This document shows positions 24,162 to 32,934 of a stretch of DNA of 34,100 nt, one piece after another. The position numbers and the translations under genes are program-made. Origin of the DNA: an uncultured Eubacteriales bacterium (lineage in GTDB: Bacteria; Bacillota; Clostridia; Oscillospirales; Oscillospiraceae); the NCBI GenBank assembly GCA_900554705.1, contig USIH01000007.1:1-34100 (forward strand). The letters are read 5' to 3'. Within the stretch, counting starts at the first letter, position 1. The number at the start of each line of letters is the position of its first letter. The notes under the pieces were generated by a model that saw only the letters and a list, made by a program, of their open reading frames with translations, searched no databases and was not told where the DNA came from.

Positions 24162-25435
24162 TTTTTCCGCCTCCTTTGATTGGGCATAAAGGATACAAAC
24201 TTCCCGGCTCCCTGATTCCCTACGTGCATCCGCCCGCTCTTGTAGATATACAACGTATCGTTTGGCGCTTTGACCTCAACGCCGAGCGCGTTGGCCAGTT
24301 CTTCGGCAAAACAATACTCGTCTCCGCTTTGCTTTCCCGTACTGCAAGAAAGCAGCCGGATTTTCTGCCCGTTCCAACCGTCGCTATGGCGGATGACCGA
24401 TGCCAAAAGCCGCGGCGACATATTCGTTTCCTCCGTGCCAAACCCGACCGCCGTAGGAGACCCGTGCATCGCAACGTCAAAGTATGTTTTCAGCGGCGTT
24501 ACCTTTTGGATATACTCGCCTAAAACATCGTTATCAGGGAAACAAGCAAAGCCGTTTTCCAACTTCATTGTACGCCTTTTTACAATGGATTGCAAGTCGT
24601 CTCTTGCATCAGCGCCCAAAAACTTTAATGTGGCCGCATCATCATTTGCGTAACCGGCAACCGCTTCACTCGCTTTCCAGTCTTGCCACTCCTGATACGT
24701 CATGTTTTTGATGAGGACGTTCCCGCCGGTTTCTGGGTCTCTTGCCCGCCGCATCGCATCAGAGGTGTCTACACCGTCAACCGCCGCCACCAACGTACAG
24801 CGGCAGTTATACACAAGATAGCCGGGCGCGCTTCGATCGCCAGGAAACATGATCTTGTAGCCGTCGACCTCAAACGGCTTGTCGATATCGGCCTTCTGCC
24901 CGTCGAGCATCGCGTGCGCATGGCGCGTTCGGTTGTCTAACGTCGCTACCCATTCTCTTTTGAGGCTGATTCCCCTTTCCGCAGCGGCGGCATAGGAATC
25001 CATCCGCCCGGCGTTTTGCGCGCCGGTCACGGCGGTTCTTGCCGTCCGGATCGCGCTGTCGCGGCTCATCGTCAGAATGTATCGCTGTAGATCGTCGGAT
25101 ATGCCCTTGATGCTCTTGCCTTGTAAAATAGAGCTGGTAACGCACTTCGTGATCTGCTTCTTGCCGTACTCCAAGTCAATGCCGCGCCGGAGCGCTGCCT
25201 TTTTGGGATAATACGGCATGAGGTTGGGACGCTCTGTGATCAATCGCCGTACCGTTTGCGCATCCCAAAGGGTAAAATCTACATTTACAGTTACGCGCTC
25301 GATGGTATACGCCGCATAGTTGCGATTTAGGCTGTAAATGCTCGGCGTTGCATCGTTCACGTAAGTAAGCGCTACGCGCCGTGAGGCGTGGGTGCAATGG
25401 AACGCGCGCACGGGAAATACTAAATTATATAGCAA
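24158..25435 (-). pseudogene. 5'-truncated phage minor head protein with C-terminal caspase-like toxin domain
   Basis: Residues about 25-220 match the SPP1 gp7/Mu F-type minor head protein: SRDSAIRTARTAVTGAQNAG, WVATLDNRTRHAHAMLDGQK and the zinc-like YNCRCT. About 100 N-terminal residues normal for the family are missing; the ORF instead starts in unrelated sequence at 25435. Residues about 285-425 form a separate domain with FDVAMHGSP (His324) and IRLLSCSTG (Cys364), then CFAEELANALGVEVKAPND. The His-Gly...Cys pattern is that of clan CD/CPD-like cysteine peptidase folds seen in polymorphic toxins (inference). An immunity-like gene overlaps the stop. The truncated gene may still be translated. 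Confidence 0.7.
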
Positions 25436-25625
25436 CCCGCACGGGGGCGCAATCTATACGAGTGCATGCGTGAGGGGCGACGGCTGGCGGCGTGATTGCT
25501 GGCGCGCAAAGCTCCGGCTTGATTTATGGCGCTGCGTTTTTGTGAAACAATTATGTTTTGTTAAATTGAAAAATTAATATATAAATAAATATATAACAAA
25601 ATATTACCGTTATAAAGGGAAGAAG
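25436..25625. other. Junction and AT-rich stretch
   Basis: No gene is supported. 25436-25550 is GC-rich and unrelated to the phage gene on its left, so it marks the deletion junction. 25550-25615 is very AT-rich (repeated ATATAAATAAATATA) and may hold the promoter for the small ORFs to the right. Confidence 0.4.
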
Positions 25626-25751
25626 TTAGACAAACGGCAAAAAAAGAAAAGCAGCAAGCAAGAACGAGCCACTCAACTCATCATCTTACTTACTGCAATT
25701 CTCAATCTTGTTCTTTCGGTCGTCAACCTGATTGACAAACTGATTGAATAG
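25626..25751 (+). pseudogene. Small hydrophobic ORF lacking a standard start codon (about 41 aa)
   Basis: Frame 25626-25751 encodes a lysine-rich start (DKRQKKKSSKQE) and one membrane helix (QLIILLTAILNLVLSVVNLI), ending DKLIE; this is the layout of small membrane peptides of mobile elements. No ATG, GTG or TTG lies in frame. TTA at 25626 stands where a TTG would give a good start. A hairpin GGGCGG-GAAA-CCGCCC follows the stop. It may be decayed or use an unusual start. Confidence 0.4.
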
Positions 25752-25832
25752 GGGAAGGGCGGGAAACCGCCCGACCTCTTGCCACCATGTTACCCTATCC
25801 CGTGGAAAAAGTCAATATAGGAGGGCAAAAAA

Positions 25833-25940
25833 ATAAAAATTTTTGCGATTATCTCGAATGTTGTTTCTATCGTCTTGAATTGCGCCGTGCTTTACTTGCT
25901 TTTGCGTCGGCGCGCTGACGAACGGAGGGAGGCCAAATGA
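25833..25940 (+). CDS. Small membrane protein with ATA at the start position (35 aa)
   Basis: A perfect ribosome binding site AGGAGGG (25819-25825) is followed after 7 bases by ATA, then KIFAIISNVVSIVLN, a hydrophobic helix, and a charged tail RRRADERREAK. The stop TGA overlaps the ATG of the next ORF (ATGA). No other start codon lies near. Either ATA is used or an ATG was lost by one G-to-A change. Function unknown; it is likely part of the mobile-element remnant. Confidence 0.45.
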   Translation: MKIFAIISNVVSIVLNCAVLYLLLRRRADERREAK

Positions 25941-26191
25941 GCCTTGCAAGCAACGCCGCAAAAAAACGCTATGCAGATAAAACCTATGGCCGGTACGCAC
26001 CTCAGCTTTGCAAAGTCGAAGACGCGGAACTGATCGCAAGGATCGAAGCACTGAAGGCTGCCGACCTGTCTGCAACCAAAAAACTAATTGAGACAGCGGA
26101 GGACAAAATGAAGACAATCATCAAACTGACACAAAACGCCTATGCTGCCGGAGGTTTCCGGCGACTGGCCACAGAGGACGGGAAAACCTAA
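25937..26191 (+). CDS. Hypothetical protein, possibly ribbon-helix-helix-like (84 aa)
   Basis: Translation is coupled to the preceding small ORF by ATGA, with ACGGAGGGAGG upstream. The N-terminal half (NAAKKRYADKTYGRYAPQL, then DAELIARIEALKAADLS) faintly resembles short Arc/CopG-type proteins of phages and plasmids, and the rest is helical. The resemblance is weak. It lies between phage remnants on the opposite strand and may be a mobile-element regulator. Confidence 0.5.
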   Translation: MSLASNAAKKRYADKTYGRYAPQLCKVEDAELIARIEALKAADLSATKKLIETAEDKMKTIIKLTQNAYAAGGFRRLATEDGKT

Positions 26192-26200
26192 ATTTACGTT

Positions 26201-26680
26201 CTAACCGGCGACTGATACGAGGGGGTAGTTCACGACACCGGCCTCGAACAGCTTGTCTCGCAGCTCTGCACGATCCTCGCTGCTGATATACCCCTGCTGC
26301 AAGAGGCGGTTTGCCGTGCGCTCGATCAGATCGTTCGCGGTCTGCCGCATTCCCGATACGCCGCGTCTTTGTAGCCATCCTTGTTTGCCGCCTCCGAGGC
26401 TGAAGAGAAAGCGGCGCTGTCTGCATCGAAGTCATACAACTCCGTTGCAGCAACGCCGCTCTGCTCAGATGCACTTTGGAGGCTTTTTACAGCTCTTCGG
26501 GGAGAGACTTGATCGGTTTGCCCGTTCCGTCCGTCTGTGTTTTGATTATTTTCGTATACGGGAACCTCTTCCGCCGCCCCTCGATCCATTCGGTCGCTGT
26601 TTGTGGGAATGCCTCCATTGCCTTCATTATATCCCGCATCTTTGGCGTTGTCAATATTTATTCGTTCTTCATTTGCGACA
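26201..26680 (-). pseudogene. Broken minus-strand coding region, probably phage-derived
   Basis: Three adjacent frames each look protein-like, but none spans the region. One from 26350 to 26201 is MRQTANDLIERTANRLLQQG and continues to end in NYPLVSVAG. One upstream contains ATELYDFDADSAAFSSASEA. One from 26639 to 26487 ends in TGKPIKSLPEEL. The simplest view is one or two genes broken by frameshifts. I do not recognise the families; location and strand match the phage remnant to the left. Confidence 0.35.
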
Positions 26681-26759
26681 CTTCTTCAGGGACGTGCATA
26701 GAAATACAGCCTTTGAGCTTCGGAAGGTCGCTTGTTCCGCAATATGAGCTTGCGCATAG

Positions 26760-26795
26760 AAAAACCACCGCCAGCTTTGACGGTGGTTTTTGTCG
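26760..26795. terminator. Bidirectional terminator
   Basis: AAAAACCACCG (26760-26770) pairs with CGGTGGTTTTT (26781-26791) around a 10-nt loop. It could end the nuclease transcript on the minus strand and anything coming from the left on the plus strand. Confidence 0.8.
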
Positions 26796-26892
26796 GATAA
26801 GAGGGCAGGAGTTCTATTGCCGTGATCCGTAGGCATTGGCGCTTTAACAGGAGCGCTGTTCTCTTGCATTTTTCACGGAATCAGTCGGAGGA

Positions 26893-27756
26893 TTACGGCT
26901 CACACTGTTTACACGGTGCGTAACCCTGCGCGAGCAGGGCGTCTCGGCTGCCGGTGAAGTCCTGCCGGTTCTTCTCGGAGATCTGTGAGACCGAAGGGCA
27001 GGAGGGAAGATGGAATTTCTTTGAGCCGGTGTTGAGGACGTAGGTGATCTCACCGGACTGCGCGGGCGATGTCTGCGCGCTGTCGCCGGTTGCATAGTCA
27101 ATCACGATGTCCGGCTGGACATTGTAGCAAAAGACATTAAAGCAAATGCCGTCGCCGTCGTCCTCCACCGAATAGCCCTCGAGCAGGACGCCGTTTGCCA
27201 CAAGATCGTCGCCCGCAAAGATCGGCGTTGCCCGATAGAGAACGTGGTTGCCGGTCTCCTTCACATAGTCGGCGACCATGTTTTCAAACGGCAGCATTCC
27301 CTGCACGTTCATGTAGCGCGTTCCGGTGATGAGGTTTCGCTCGTTTGCGTTTTCCCCCGTCAGCTGATAGCCGATCAGGTGGCAGCGATTGTAGAGATAT
27401 TTCCCGTCCACGTTGTCATACTTTGCCGTCTGCCAGCCGGTCGGTTTAACGCTGTCGATGGAGCCGCGCGGCTCGGTCGGCATGAGATCCGTTCCGATGG
27501 AAGCCATGCAGACGCCGCACCGCCCCAGCCGGTCAAGCTCGCTATAGGACTCGTAGGACTGCGTCGTGTAGTCGTCCTCGGAAAAATAGGGGACGTTGTC
27601 ATTGATCGCTACATAGGGACTGCCGGAGTAGGCGGGGACGGCAGAGAGGGAAAAGGGCGCAGTATGCTTCGCCGCAGGGGAAGGGAAGCACCCCGCGAGC
27701 AGGATACATAGCGTCAGGAGAAGAGAAAGAAGCGCGTATTTTGTCTTTCGATTCAC
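26893..27756 (-). CDS. Secreted DNA/RNA non-specific endonuclease lipoprotein
   Basis: 287 residues from a GTG at 27756 that overlaps the stop of the gene before it (GTGA). A lipoprotein signal with lipobox LLAGC (Cys23) is followed by a DNA-entry-nuclease-type domain with YNRCHLIGYQL (His126) and NERNLITGTRYMN. The C-terminus (about 235-287) adds a Cys/His module, KKFHLPSCPSV and APCKQCEP, that occurs as a tail in other Bacillota nucleases and may bind metal. It is probably anchored outside the membrane and degrades extracellular nucleic acid for nutrition or uptake. Confidence 0.85.
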   Translation of the reverse strand: MNRKTKYALLSLLLTLCILLAGCFPSPAAKHTAPFSLSAVPAYSGSPYVAINDNVPYFSEDDYTTQSYESYSELDRLGRCGVCMASIGTDLMPTEPRGSIDSVKPTGWQTAKYDNVDGKYLYNRCHLIGYQLTGENANERNLITGTRYMNVQGMLPFENMVADYVKETGNHVLYRATPIFAGDDLVANGVLLEGYSVEDDGDGICFNVFCYNVQPDIVIDYATGDSAQTSPAQSGEITYVLNTGSKKFHLPSCPSVSQISEKNRQDFTGSRDALLAQGYAPCKQCEP

Positions 27757-28151
27757 CGGATGTAGACCTCCTTCGTGATCTTATCATGGGACGTTCCGGA
27801 AAACTCAGCAGTGCTTTCCAGCCGGTATTTGCGCAGATCAAGGTCGAGGAAGACGTCTGCGGGGTAGTCCCTGTTCCATCGGTAGACGATGACCCTTTCA
27901 ATCCGGTCGCCGCAGTCCGCGAGCGGATCGTTTTCGATAAAGCAGGAGTCGCCGCGATCGGCCGCAGCAAGCGGCGCTTCACAAACCGTGACTGCGGCGG
28001 CAGGGAACAGCGCCTCGGAACATGGGCAGATCAGCAGCTTGCCGCTGCCGACCGTGGCGCAAATGTCCGCTATGACTGCGGCGTCTCTGCTCTGACGCCG
28101 GTGGTTAAAGCGCATCCCGTTTGCGTTGTCCAAGCATACGATGACTGTCAT
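27753..28151 (-). CDS. Conserved hypothetical protein coupled to the nuclease
   Basis: 132-residue cytoplasmic protein starting MTVIVCLDNANGMRFNHRRQ, with ATG at 28151 and GGGGGAGG about 11 bp upstream; an ATG at 28160 is too close to that site. Proteins with this start are common in Clostridia and sometimes carry misleading names. I assign no function. No signal peptide is seen. Its stop overlaps the nuclease start, so the two are made together. Confidence 0.7.
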   Translation of the reverse strand: MTVIVCLDNANGMRFNHRRQSRDAAVIADICATVGSGKLLICPCSEALFPAAAVTVCEAPLAAADRGDSCFIENDPLADCGDRIERVIVYRWNRDYPADVFLDLDLRKYRLESTAEFSGTSHDKITKEVYIR

Positions 28152-28276
28152 GGTGTGCATCGCCTCCCCCGAAAATTCACTGCGTCCATTATAGCAGATT
28201 TTGAGAGAAAAGCCCATAGCAAGACGAGATTTTCCAAATTTGCGCCGAAAAATGCGCCGTTCGCGGCGTGCAGGAT

Positions 28277-28305
28277 TTGCGTTTTTTCGAAAAATAGCGT
28301 ACAAT
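28277..28305 (+). promoter_or_regulatory. Promoter of the SWIM gene
   Basis: TTGCGT at 28277-28282 and TACAAT at 28300-28305 are 17 bp apart. The spacer contains TTTTTTCGAAAAA, a near-palindrome also present before metY. Confidence 0.6.
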
Positions 28306-28379
28306 GGAACAAACGGATAAAGAATACCGCGCCTTACACGCTGCCAAACAGCGAACGGAACGACAAAAGAGGGACATTT

Positions 28380-30038
28380 ATGGAAGAATGGGAATTTGAA
28401 CACCTTTTTGCCCCGCAGATCCTGCGCCGCGGCGCCGATTATGCGCGCGAAGGGAGAGTGCGCATACTGGGGCACAGCGAGGAAGTCTGCCATGCAGCGG
28501 TAGAGGGAAGCGCAATGTACGATGTTTCGATTGCCTTTTCGGAAGACATGGAAATGTTTTGCAACTGCCCTTACGCGCAAGCGGGAGAAAACTGCAAGCA
28601 TATGGCCGCCGTCCTCTACACGCTCGCGCGTGAGCCGGAGAGCGCCCCGCGACCTGCGGCAGCGGAGGAGCCGCCGCTTGCGCAGATGACCGAGGCGCTC
28701 GACACACAGGAGGTTCGCGCGCTGCTTTTGTCCTGTGCGGAGGAGGACGCGGCGCTACAGAGCAAGATCTTGCGGCTGTACCGAAAAATCACCCCTACCG
28801 AAGGGGAAAATTCGGACGCGTGGGCGACAGATTTGGATGAATTGGTTCGCGAATATGCGGATAAGGACGGGTTCATCGACTACGACAATGCATATTGCTT
28901 CTTTGAGGCTCTGGGAGAGTACATGGAGGACGGGCTGGACAGCCTGCTGGAGGACGGAAGGATCGACAACGCGTTTGAGCTGGCCTGTCTGGTGTATATG
29001 ACCGGCATTACGCAGGAAGCCGACGACTCCGACGGCGGCTTGACCGAGCTGATCGCGCAATGCGCCGGATGCTGGGACGAGATATACGACTGCGCCGACG
29101 CGGCGCTGCGGGAACATATGTACGACTGGTTCTGCGACGCGATCACGAAGAAGCGGTGCGATATAATCGGCTACCTGCAAGCGTTTGTCTTAGAAAAGTT
29201 TTCCGAAACGGGATTTGTCCGCCGTTCCATGGCGATGCTGGATGCCGAAATGGAAACGGCATCGGAGTGGGAGTGGGGAGAACTGATGCAGCAGCGCCTT
29301 GACATCACACCGGAGGAGGAGCTGCCGGCGCTGCTGGAACGATACGGCGATCGACCCGCCGTCCGTCGCTGGAAGATCAAGCGCGCAACCGCGCAGGGGG
29401 CGCTTGAGACGGCGGTGGAGCTGTTGCAGGAGAGCATGACGCTCGATGCAAAAGAGGCCGGAGCGGTGTGCCGCTATCGGGAGCAACTGATCGACCTGTA
29501 TGACAAGCTGTCGCGCCGAGAGAAATATTATGAGACACTGAAGGACTATGTCCTGAACCAATGGCAGCGCGATATGGGCTATATCCAACGCCTGAAGGAG
29601 GCGACTCCGCCGGAGCAATGGCCTGCCCTTCGGGCGCAACTTGCCGCGTCTAATAGCCTGAGCAACGTCCGCGTGGAGTTCCTCGCGGCGGAAGCGCAGT
29701 GGGATGCGCTGCTGGCGCTGGCGCAGAAGGGGTGGAGCAATGAATTGCAGCGGTACGAGCCGGAGCTGAAGCGGCGCTATCCCGAGCAAATGCGGCAGGT
29801 ATGGCAAAATGAAGCGCGTTGGCGCATGGAGCGCGCGAATGATCGACGCGGCTACCGCAGCGCGATCGCTGCGCTTAAGCAACTGCGGCGTTGTGCGGAG
29901 GGGCGTAAAGCGGCACAGCAGTTGGCTGCGCAGTGGCGCGCGGCCTATCCACGACGCATGGCACTGCACGATGAGCTGGACAGAGCCGGATTTGAAAAGG
30001 AGGAGCCGGATACTGCGCCGGACGGCTCCGAAACGTGA
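28380..30038 (+). CDS. SWIM zinc-finger protein
   Basis: 552-residue protein with a SWIM zinc finger: Cys61-x-Cys63 and Cys72-x-His74 (CNCPYAQAGENCKHM). SWIM domains bind nucleic acid or protein. The large C-terminal part is helical and tetratricopeptide-like, rich in Trp/Arg/Ala (LIDLYDKLSRREKYYETLKD), as in the stand-alone SWIM proteins of Clostridia, whose role is unknown. ATG at 28380 follows AGAGGGA; the open frame extends upstream but has no other good start. It has its own promoter and terminator. Confidence 0.82.
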   Translation: MEEWEFEHLFAPQILRRGADYAREGRVRILGHSEEVCHAAVEGSAMYDVSIAFSEDMEMFCNCPYAQAGENCKHMAAVLYTLAREPESAPRPAAAEEPPLAQMTEALDTQEVRALLLSCAEEDAALQSKILRLYRKITPTEGENSDAWATDLDELVREYADKDGFIDYDNAYCFFEALGEYMEDGLDSLLEDGRIDNAFELACLVYMTGITQEADDSDGGLTELIAQCAGCWDEIYDCADAALREHMYDWFCDAITKKRCDIIGYLQAFVLEKFSETGFVRRSMAMLDAEMETASEWEWGELMQQRLDITPEEELPALLERYGDRPAVRRWKIKRATAQGALETAVELLQESMTLDAKEAGAVCRYREQLIDLYDKLSRREKYYETLKDYVLNQWQRDMGYIQRLKEATPPEQWPALRAQLAASNSLSNVRVEFLAAEAQWDALLALAQKGWSNELQRYEPELKRRYPEQMRQVWQNEARWRMERANDRRGYRSAIAALKQLRRCAEGRKAAQQLAAQWRAAYPRRMALHDELDRAGFEKEEPDTAPDGSET

Positions 30039-30057
30039 GAACGAAGAGGTAAAATAG

Positions 30058-30108
30058 CCAGCCGCGCTGATGAACCGATAAGGTCATCAGCGCGGCTGGG
30101 TTTGTTTC
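30058..30108. terminator. Bidirectional terminator between SWIM and GNAT genes
   Basis: A perfect 16-bp stem (30058-30073 with 30084-30099) is followed by GTTTGTTT on the plus strand. The convergent GNAT gene ends at 30107, so it serves both genes. Confidence 0.85.
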
Positions 30109-30601
30109 AGTCCGACTGCGTGTCGTTGGGGGAGTGCCAGAGGCGCATGGTCAGGGCGGAGACGGGCATCAGGCAGTCAACATGGTGGTCGTCGGGGCAC
30201 GGACGGAAGCCGAAGTGCTCGTAGAAGCGGATCGCGTTGGGATCCTTCTCCGGCGCCCACAGCGTAATGGGATCGAAAGCCGAAAGACGCTCCAGAATCT
30301 CCTCCATCAACCGGCGCGCGACGCCCTGCCCGCGATATTCCGGCAGCACGCCGATGGAGAAAATTTCGCCGTGGTAGAGGTCGAAATCGCAGAAGCCGAC
30401 GATCCTGTCGTCCTTCTTCGCGATCCACTGCGACCACGGGTAGAGACGCGCGCCCTCCTGGCAGCGCGCCAAGGTCATTTGTTCGACCGTTTCCGGATCA
30501 GCGAGCTTGTCGTAGACCTCGTGCCAAATTGTCCAGTACACGCGGCCTTTTTCAGCAATGCTCTCGTCAAAGAGAATGGAAGAAACATAAACGCCGCTCA
30601 T
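30107..30601 (-). CDS. GNAT family N-acetyltransferase
   Basis: 164 residues; the acetyl-CoA pyrophosphate loop YRGQGVARRLM follows the beta strand FSIGVLPE, and the C-terminal strand motif is IRFYEHFGFRP. ATG at 30601 has GGAGGTCTCCCT upstream; an in-frame ATG at 30676 lacks such a site. The substrate cannot be predicted. It appears to be a single-gene unit. Confidence 0.88.
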   Translation of the reverse strand: MSGVYVSSILFDESIAEKGRVYWTIWHEVYDKLADPETVEQMTLARCQEGARLYPWSQWIAKKDDRIVGFCDFDLYHGEIFSIGVLPEYRGQGVARRLMEEILERLSAFDPITLWAPEKDPNAIRFYEHFGFRPCPDDHHVDCLMPVSALTMRLWHSPNDTQSD

Positions 30602-30840
30602 AGGGAGACCTCCGTCAAAACAGTCTGATATTTGCAGATACGTGCCGAAATGTAAGCGACAACGGGCACTATGCATCCGGCACGCTTAACAAATATAGAA
30701 TGAGTATAATCAGAGCGACACTAAAAATCAAGAATATCCGGCAAACGCGCGAAAATTTCAATGTTTTACACAATTTAAGCCGATAGAAAATGTAAAAAGT
30801 GACGGAGCGCAATGCAAAAAATTGCGCTTCGCAGCGGGGA
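30602..30840. other. Intergenic region left of the second phage remnant
   Basis: No gene is supported. A minus-strand frame ending at 30669 has a hydrophobic tail (SVALIILILYLLSVPDA) but no ribosome binding site, so I do not call it. Confidence 0.3.
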
Positions 30841-31065
30841 AGCCACCGCGTGCCTATCAAGAAACAGATCACGAAGTGCGTTACCAGCTCTATTTTGCAA
30901 GGCAAGAGCATCTTGATCAAAAACATGACGTATCAAGAGTGGCAAGACTGGAAAGCGGGTGAAGCGGCTGCCGGTTATGAAAATGATGATGCGTCCACAT
31001 TGAAGTTGGAAAACGGCTTTGCTTGCTTCCCTGATAACGATGTTTTAGGCGAGTTTTATGACATC
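30841..31065 (+). pseudogene. Internally deleted copy of the phage minor head gene
   Basis: The frame encodes KKQITKCVTSSILQGKSI fused to LIKNMTYQEWQDWKAGEA and then LENGFACFPDNDVLGE. These equal residues 92-109, 241-258 (and on to 271) and 292-307 of the minor head/toxin protein at 24158-25435, in order, on the opposite strand. Two internal blocks (131 and about 20 codons) are missing without loss of frame. Nucleotide identity is very high over each block. The toxin domain is absent apart from a doubtful trace (FYDIA). Confidence 0.8.
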
Positions 31066-31359
31066 GCCTTGGTGCAAAGGCCTTTGCAGCACAGTTCTGC
31101 CGCAGTTACACAGGCGCTATATTGGCATTGGATCGCAGAGAATTGAAACCGCCGATTGTAAGTCATGCAAATTTGTTGCAGGAAGCAACTGAATGAGGCG
31201 GGGTGGAAAGCGCGTGTGATCTGGGTCGGATGACATAAATCGTTTTCCAGAGCGGGAAAAGCAACGGGAGCAGATACAAACTGCTCCTGTTGCGAAGGTC
31301 TGTTGTCCATTTGTTGCCCAAGACAAAAACGCCCGGCACAAAACAGGCTGAAAAGTATA
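31066..31359. other. Gene-free region beside tRNA-Ala
   Basis: No coding region, RNA or mobile element is recognised. GGGAGCAG/CTGCTCC at 31267-31290 forms a weak hairpin. It lies between the phage remnant and the 3' end of tRNA-Ala, where an attachment site would be expected, but I find no copy of the tRNA end. Confidence 0.3.
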
Positions 31360-31396
31360 GAAAAACACTCGATTTCAAATGAAATCGAGTGCTTTT
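31360..31396 (-). terminator. Terminator of tRNA-Ala
   Basis: CACTCGATTTC (31366-31376) and GAAATCGAGTG (31381-31391) form an 11-bp stem around AAAT. On the minus strand it is followed by TTTTT and starts right after the tRNA CCA end. Confidence 0.9.
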
Positions 31397-31472
<76 letters not shown>

Positions 31473-31503
31473 ATATGTGCTGCGCTCTCTCAAGCGCAGT
31501 GGT

Positions 31504-31532
31504 ATTATAACAAAGGTTTTTTCAAAAAGCAA
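31504..31532 (-). promoter_or_regulatory. Promoter of tRNA-Ala
   Basis: On the minus strand TTGCTT (31532-31527) and TATAAT (31509-31504) are 17 bp apart, about 30 bp before the tRNA. Confidence 0.75.
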
Positions 31533-31542
31533 GCCCTTTTTT

Positions 31543-31560
31543 CATTTTTTCGAAAAAATG
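31543..31560. repeat. 18-bp perfect palindrome between tRNA-Ala and metY
   Basis: CATTTTTTCGAAAAAATG is perfectly palindromic, ends 15 bp before the metY -35 box and lies just upstream of the tRNA promoter. It could be an operator; the core TTTTTTCGAAAAA also lies within the SWIM-gene promoter. Confidence 0.45.
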
Positions 31561-31575
31561 CGCACGGGCGCCGTC

Positions 31576-31604
31576 TTGACTTTCTTCGGGCAACTCCGTA
31601 TAAT
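31576..31604 (+). promoter_or_regulatory. Promoter of the metY-metA operon
   Basis: TTGACT at 31576-31581 and TATAAT at 31599-31604 are 17 bp apart. The leader to the ATG is only about 27 nt, leaving no room for an S-box or T-box. Confidence 0.85.
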
Positions 31605-31637
31605 GTGGGAAATACCAATGCAACGAGGTGTATTTTT

Positions 31638-32921
31638 ATGAAGCTCCATGCGCAAACGCAGTGCATTCAAGCCGGTTACAGCCCGAAGAACGGCGAGCCG
31701 CGCCAGATCCCCATCGTGCAGAGCACGACGTTCCGCTATGAAAACGCGGAGGAAATGGCCAAGCTCTTCGATTTGGAGGCGAGCGGCTATTTCTACTCCC
31801 GCCTGCAAAATCCCACCTGCGACGCCGTTGCGGCGAAGATCGCCGCGCTGGAGGGCGGAACGGCGGCGATGCTGACCGGTTCCGGCCAGGCGGCGGTCTT
31901 CTTTTCCGTCTTTAACATCGTCGGTGCGGGCGACCACATCGTAAGCTCCGCTTCCATCTACGGCGGCAGCTTCAACCTGTTCTCCGTGACGATGAAGCGC
32001 ATGGGGGTGGAGTGCACGTTCGTCGATCCGGACTGCTCGGAGGAAGAGCTGAACGCCGCCTTCCGGCCGAACACCAAGGTCGTTTATGGCGAGACGATCG
32101 CAAATCCCGCGCTGACGGTGCTGGACATTGAGAAGTTTGCAAAGGCGGCGCACGCGCACGGCGTTCCGCTGATCGTGGACAACACGTTTGCCACGCCGAT
32201 CAACTGCCAGCCCTTCCGCTGGGGCGCCGACATCGCCGTGCATTCCACGACGAAGTATATGGACGGCCATGCCGCCGCGCTGGGCGGCTGCATCGTCGAT
32301 AGCGGAAACTTCGACTGGTCGCGTTACCCCGAGAAATTCCCCTGCCTTTGTACGCCAGACGAGAGCTACCACGGCATTGTTTACACCGAACGCTTCGGGC
32401 AGGCGGGCGCTTATATCACCAAGGCCACAGTGCAGCTGATGCGCGACCTCGGTGCGGTGCAGTCGCCGCAGAACGCGTTTTATACCAATTTGGGATTAGA
32501 GAGCCTGCCGCTCCGCATACGGCAGCACTGTGAGACGGCGGAGAGGATCGCGCGCTTCCTACAGGCGCACGAGCGGGTATCTTGGGTAAAATACCCCGGG
32601 CTGACCGGCGACCGGTATTATGAACGCGCGAAGAAGTATATGCCGGACGGCACCTGCGGCGTGATCGCGTTCGGTGTGAAGGGAGGGCGTCAGGCGGCCG
32701 CGCAGTTTATGGCGCAGCTGAAGCTCGCGGCGATCGAAACGCACGTGGCCGACGCGCGCACCTGCTGCCTGCATCCGGCGGGCACGACGCACAGGCAGAT
32801 GAACGACGAAGAGCTGCTCGCGGCCGGCGTTTCTCCGGATATGATCCGGCTGAGCTGCGGACTTGAGAACGCGGAGGATCTGATCGCGGACATTTCTCAG
32901 GCGCTCGACACGCTGGGCTAA
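31638..32921 (+). CDS. metY: O-acetylhomoserine sulfhydrylase / aminocarboxypropyltransferase
   Basis: 427-residue PLP enzyme of the Cys/Met metabolism family; it converts O-acetylhomoserine and sulfide to homocysteine. The start [33 protein letters not shown], and the PLP-binding Lys206 in [16 protein letters not shown] fit this class, as does the length (simple gamma-lyases are nearer 400). ATG at 31638 follows GAGGTG. metA lies 13 bp downstream and supplies the activated homoserine. Confidence 0.9.
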   Translation: MKLHAQTQCIQAGYSPKNGEPRQIPIVQSTTFRYENAEEMAKLFDLEASGYFYSRLQNPTCDAVAAKIAALEGGTAAMLTGSGQAAVFFSVFNIVGAGDHIVSSASIYGGSFNLFSVTMKRMGVECTFVDPDCSEEELNAAFRPNTKVVYGETIANPALTVLDIEKFAKAAHAHGVPLIVDNTFATPINCQPFRWGADIAVHSTTKYMDGHAAALGGCIVDSGNFDWSRYPEKFPCLCTPDESYHGIVYTERFGQAGAYITKATVQLMRDLGAVQSPQNAFYTNLGLESLPLRIRQHCETAERIARFLQAHERVSWVKYPGLTGDRYYERAKKYMPDGTCGVIAFGVKGGRQAAAQFMAQLKLAAIETHVADARTCCLHPAGTTHRQMNDEELLAAGVSPDMIRLSCGLENAEDLIADISQALDTLG

Positions 32922-32934
32922 GGGGAGAACGGGT

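Noticed and set aside
25812..26117. Minus-strand 101-codon frame
   Set aside because: Overlaps two coupled plus-strand ORFs with good ribosome binding sites and has no protein-like pattern.
27741..28379. Upstream extension of the SWIM protein frame
   Set aside because: It overlaps the minus-strand hypothetical gene and the SWIM promoter; ATG at 28380 has a ribosome binding site and gives the normal N-terminus.
30669..30926. Minus-strand frame with a hydrophobic tail
   Set aside because: Its upstream part is antisense to the phage remnant, and the hydrophobic tail has no ribosome binding site or standard start nearby.
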